DNA of 64,000 nucleotides from Zychaea mexicana (taxonomy: Eukaryota; Mucoromycota; Mucoromycetes; Mucorales; Lichtheimiaceae). The DNA lies in the NCBI RefSeq assembly GCF_025766255.1, contig NW_026516697.1, forward strand, positions 62,001-126,000, given 5' to 3'. This document shows positions 62,528-64,000 of the stretch, piece after piece (position 1 is the first letter of the stretch; each line of letters starts with the position of its first letter). Below the pieces are notes generated by a model that made no database searches, was not told the origin of the DNA, and saw only the letters and a list, made by a program, of their open reading frames with translations. Both the position numbers and the translations under genes were made by a program.

Positions 62528-62824
62528 TTTCTCTTTTTTTTTTCTTTCTTTTTCCATATATTAATTATTGATTCGCTTTTGCCGTTTTCTCTCTCTCTCT
62601 CTCTTTTAAACCGCCGTCCTCTCTCCTACAAAACCACGCAACACCCAATAACTCACACATGTATATTTGTTTGGTCTTTGCATATTATAAAAAAGATGTC
62701 TCTTTTTCCTTCTTGTTTGTTTTTCCTCAAACTCTTTTTAATTATGTATAAAAATAATCATGAACACTCTATGCGTATGGCTACGTGTGTGTATCTATTG
62801 TATCGCCGATACTGTTGTTTGTGC

Positions 62825-64000
62825 TTAATGATAGTGGACAAGTGGGACGTATTCTGGATGGTACATTGAATTCTCGACGAGATCGGCCAGGATCTCTCCT
62901 TCCTTCAATCGTGTTCGGCCAATGCCTTGCTCGTAGGCAACTTCGCAGACACGAATGGCTACTTTTGAGGCAACGTCTCTCAGATGCGACACACCTGGGA
63001 ACAGAATACCCTCCTTGAGTTGCGAGGGTGTTGCGATATCTGCAATTGTTCTGGCTGTCTCAAGGAACATTTCTGGCGTTACTTTACTTGCTTTCGAAGT
63101 TACCACACCCAAGCCAACACCCTATAAAAATTACAAGCAGTCAATGTGTTAGATGATAGTAGCATGAGCTCAAATCAAATCAAAAAGACCACACTTACAG
63201 GGAAACTGTATGAATTGTTGCATTGGTTGGTTCGTCCCACTTTGCCGTTAGGTAATTGTACATCCTTGAACGGACTGCCCGATGCAAAGATGGCTCGGCC
63301 ATCCGTCCATTTGAAGGCTTGTTCTGCAGTACATTCGGCATGACTATCTGGATTACTCAGAGGGAAAATGACGGGCTTCTCGTGATACTGGGCCATGGTG
63401 CGCACAGCCTTTTCAGTAAAAACGCCAGAGATACCCGTCAGTCCAAGTAGCACGGTAGGCTTCACTTCTTCCACGAGCTGTTCCAGCGACATTCGATCTG
63501 GAAGATTTGGCTTGACATAGCATAGCTGACGCTCGTCCAAAGAGCCTTGTGGACGCTCAGGGCCTTGCATGATACGGCTAGGATCGCTAGCCGCGACGGC
63601 CGAATTGCCCAACAAACCATGTTGATCCAGCATATAGATTCGACGGTATGCATCCTCTCGTGACTTGACTCTTCCCTGCGCGACCATGCAGTCGATGATG
63701 CCTTCACATACGCCCACGCCAGCAGAGCCTGCGCCGACGCAAATGATGCGCTCATCGGCAAGATCCTCTTGTGATAAACCTCGCGCCTTCAACGCTGCCA
63801 AAACACCCGCCAGCGTGATCGCCGATGTTGACTGGATGTCGTCATTGAAGCAAGTGATACGGTCACGGTCTGTTAAATTATACATGAAAAGATGAGCTGC
63901 TGTGGAGGAGAAAGGGGGGTTTGTGGGGATCGAGTGCCTTTCTGCATTTATTTGCTGCAAGTGACAAACAAACAAAATTGCGTTACTTACACTTGTTGAG
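62825..64000 (-). CDS. Malic enzyme, 3' portion (5' end outside the window)
   Basis: Oxidative decarboxylation of malate to pyruvate with NAD(P)H production; in oleaginous Mucoromycota it is a recognised NADPH source for lipid synthesis. Three exons are seen: the last bases of one (64000-63991, encoding LNKY), then 63869-63199 and 63121-62825, in frame throughout. Motifs: CFNDDIQSTSAITLAG with the metal-binding Asp residues, the dinucleotide fold GAGSAGVGVCEGI, LLGLTGISGVFTEKAV, FPLSNP, FASGSPF, and QCNNSYSFPGVGLG. The NDDIQ block reads STS where GTG is usual. The C-terminus ends PEYVPLVHYH. NAD or NADP preference cannot be assigned. It is convergent with IDE, with 297 nt between stops. Confidence 0.95.

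Overview
The window is eukaryotic. Its genes are interrupted by many short introns (about 45-250 nt, GT-AG) and are separated by AT-rich spacers, with no operon-like runs. The gene set points to a filamentous early-diverging fungus, most likely Mucoromycota and perhaps Mucorales: a fungal secreted GH3 beta-glucosidase family, a MET5-type sulfite reductase, a FLVCR-like transporter, a glucuronokinase, and a decayed Mutator-like transposase with a WRKY-GCM1-type zinc finger. The lineage is inferred from gene content alone.

Layout. 3.3-16.3 kb: three tandem minus-strand GH3 beta-glucosidase genes, each with a signal peptide and its own TATA box. 16.4-24.6 kb: a gene-poor stretch with a broken MULE transposase at 21.66-23.28 kb. 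24.6-64 kb: a dense, mostly housekeeping block. In order it holds ARMT1-like DUF89 protein (+), a membrane-anchored RlpA/expansin-like protein (-), sulfite reductase beta subunit (+), ornithine carbamoyltransferase (-), an FG-GAP beta-propeller protein resembling ITFG2 (-), a mitochondrial ACOT9-type thioesterase (+), a FLVCR-like MFS transporter (-), an ER-type FKBP with a C-terminal anchor (+), an ABC-class predicted ATPase (-), an SLC25A38/Hem25 mitochondrial carrier (-), a small hypothetical protein (+), a nucleotidyltransferase-glucuronokinase fusion (+), ALKBH1 (-), a YIPF Golgi protein (-), an insulin-degrading-enzyme M16 protease with a mitochondrial-like leader (+), and the 3' part of malic enzyme (-).

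For ten multi-exon genes plus the first GH3 gene I placed every splice site by reading it against the conserved protein. In each complete gene the exon lengths sum to a multiple of three. For the other two GH3 genes, ABC ATPase, SLC25A38 and YIPF, spans and motifs are firm but not every splice site was fixed.

The most notable points are: the glucuronokinase fused to a sugar nucleotidyltransferase domain whose nucleotide-binding loop looks eroded; a spliced upstream exon that gives the IDE homologue a mitochondrial-type leader ahead of an internal Met; a 15-nt micro-exon encoding half of a P-loop; differing intron positions among the three tandem GH3 paralogues; and a TGACTCA element just upstream of the TATA box of the arginine-pathway gene.
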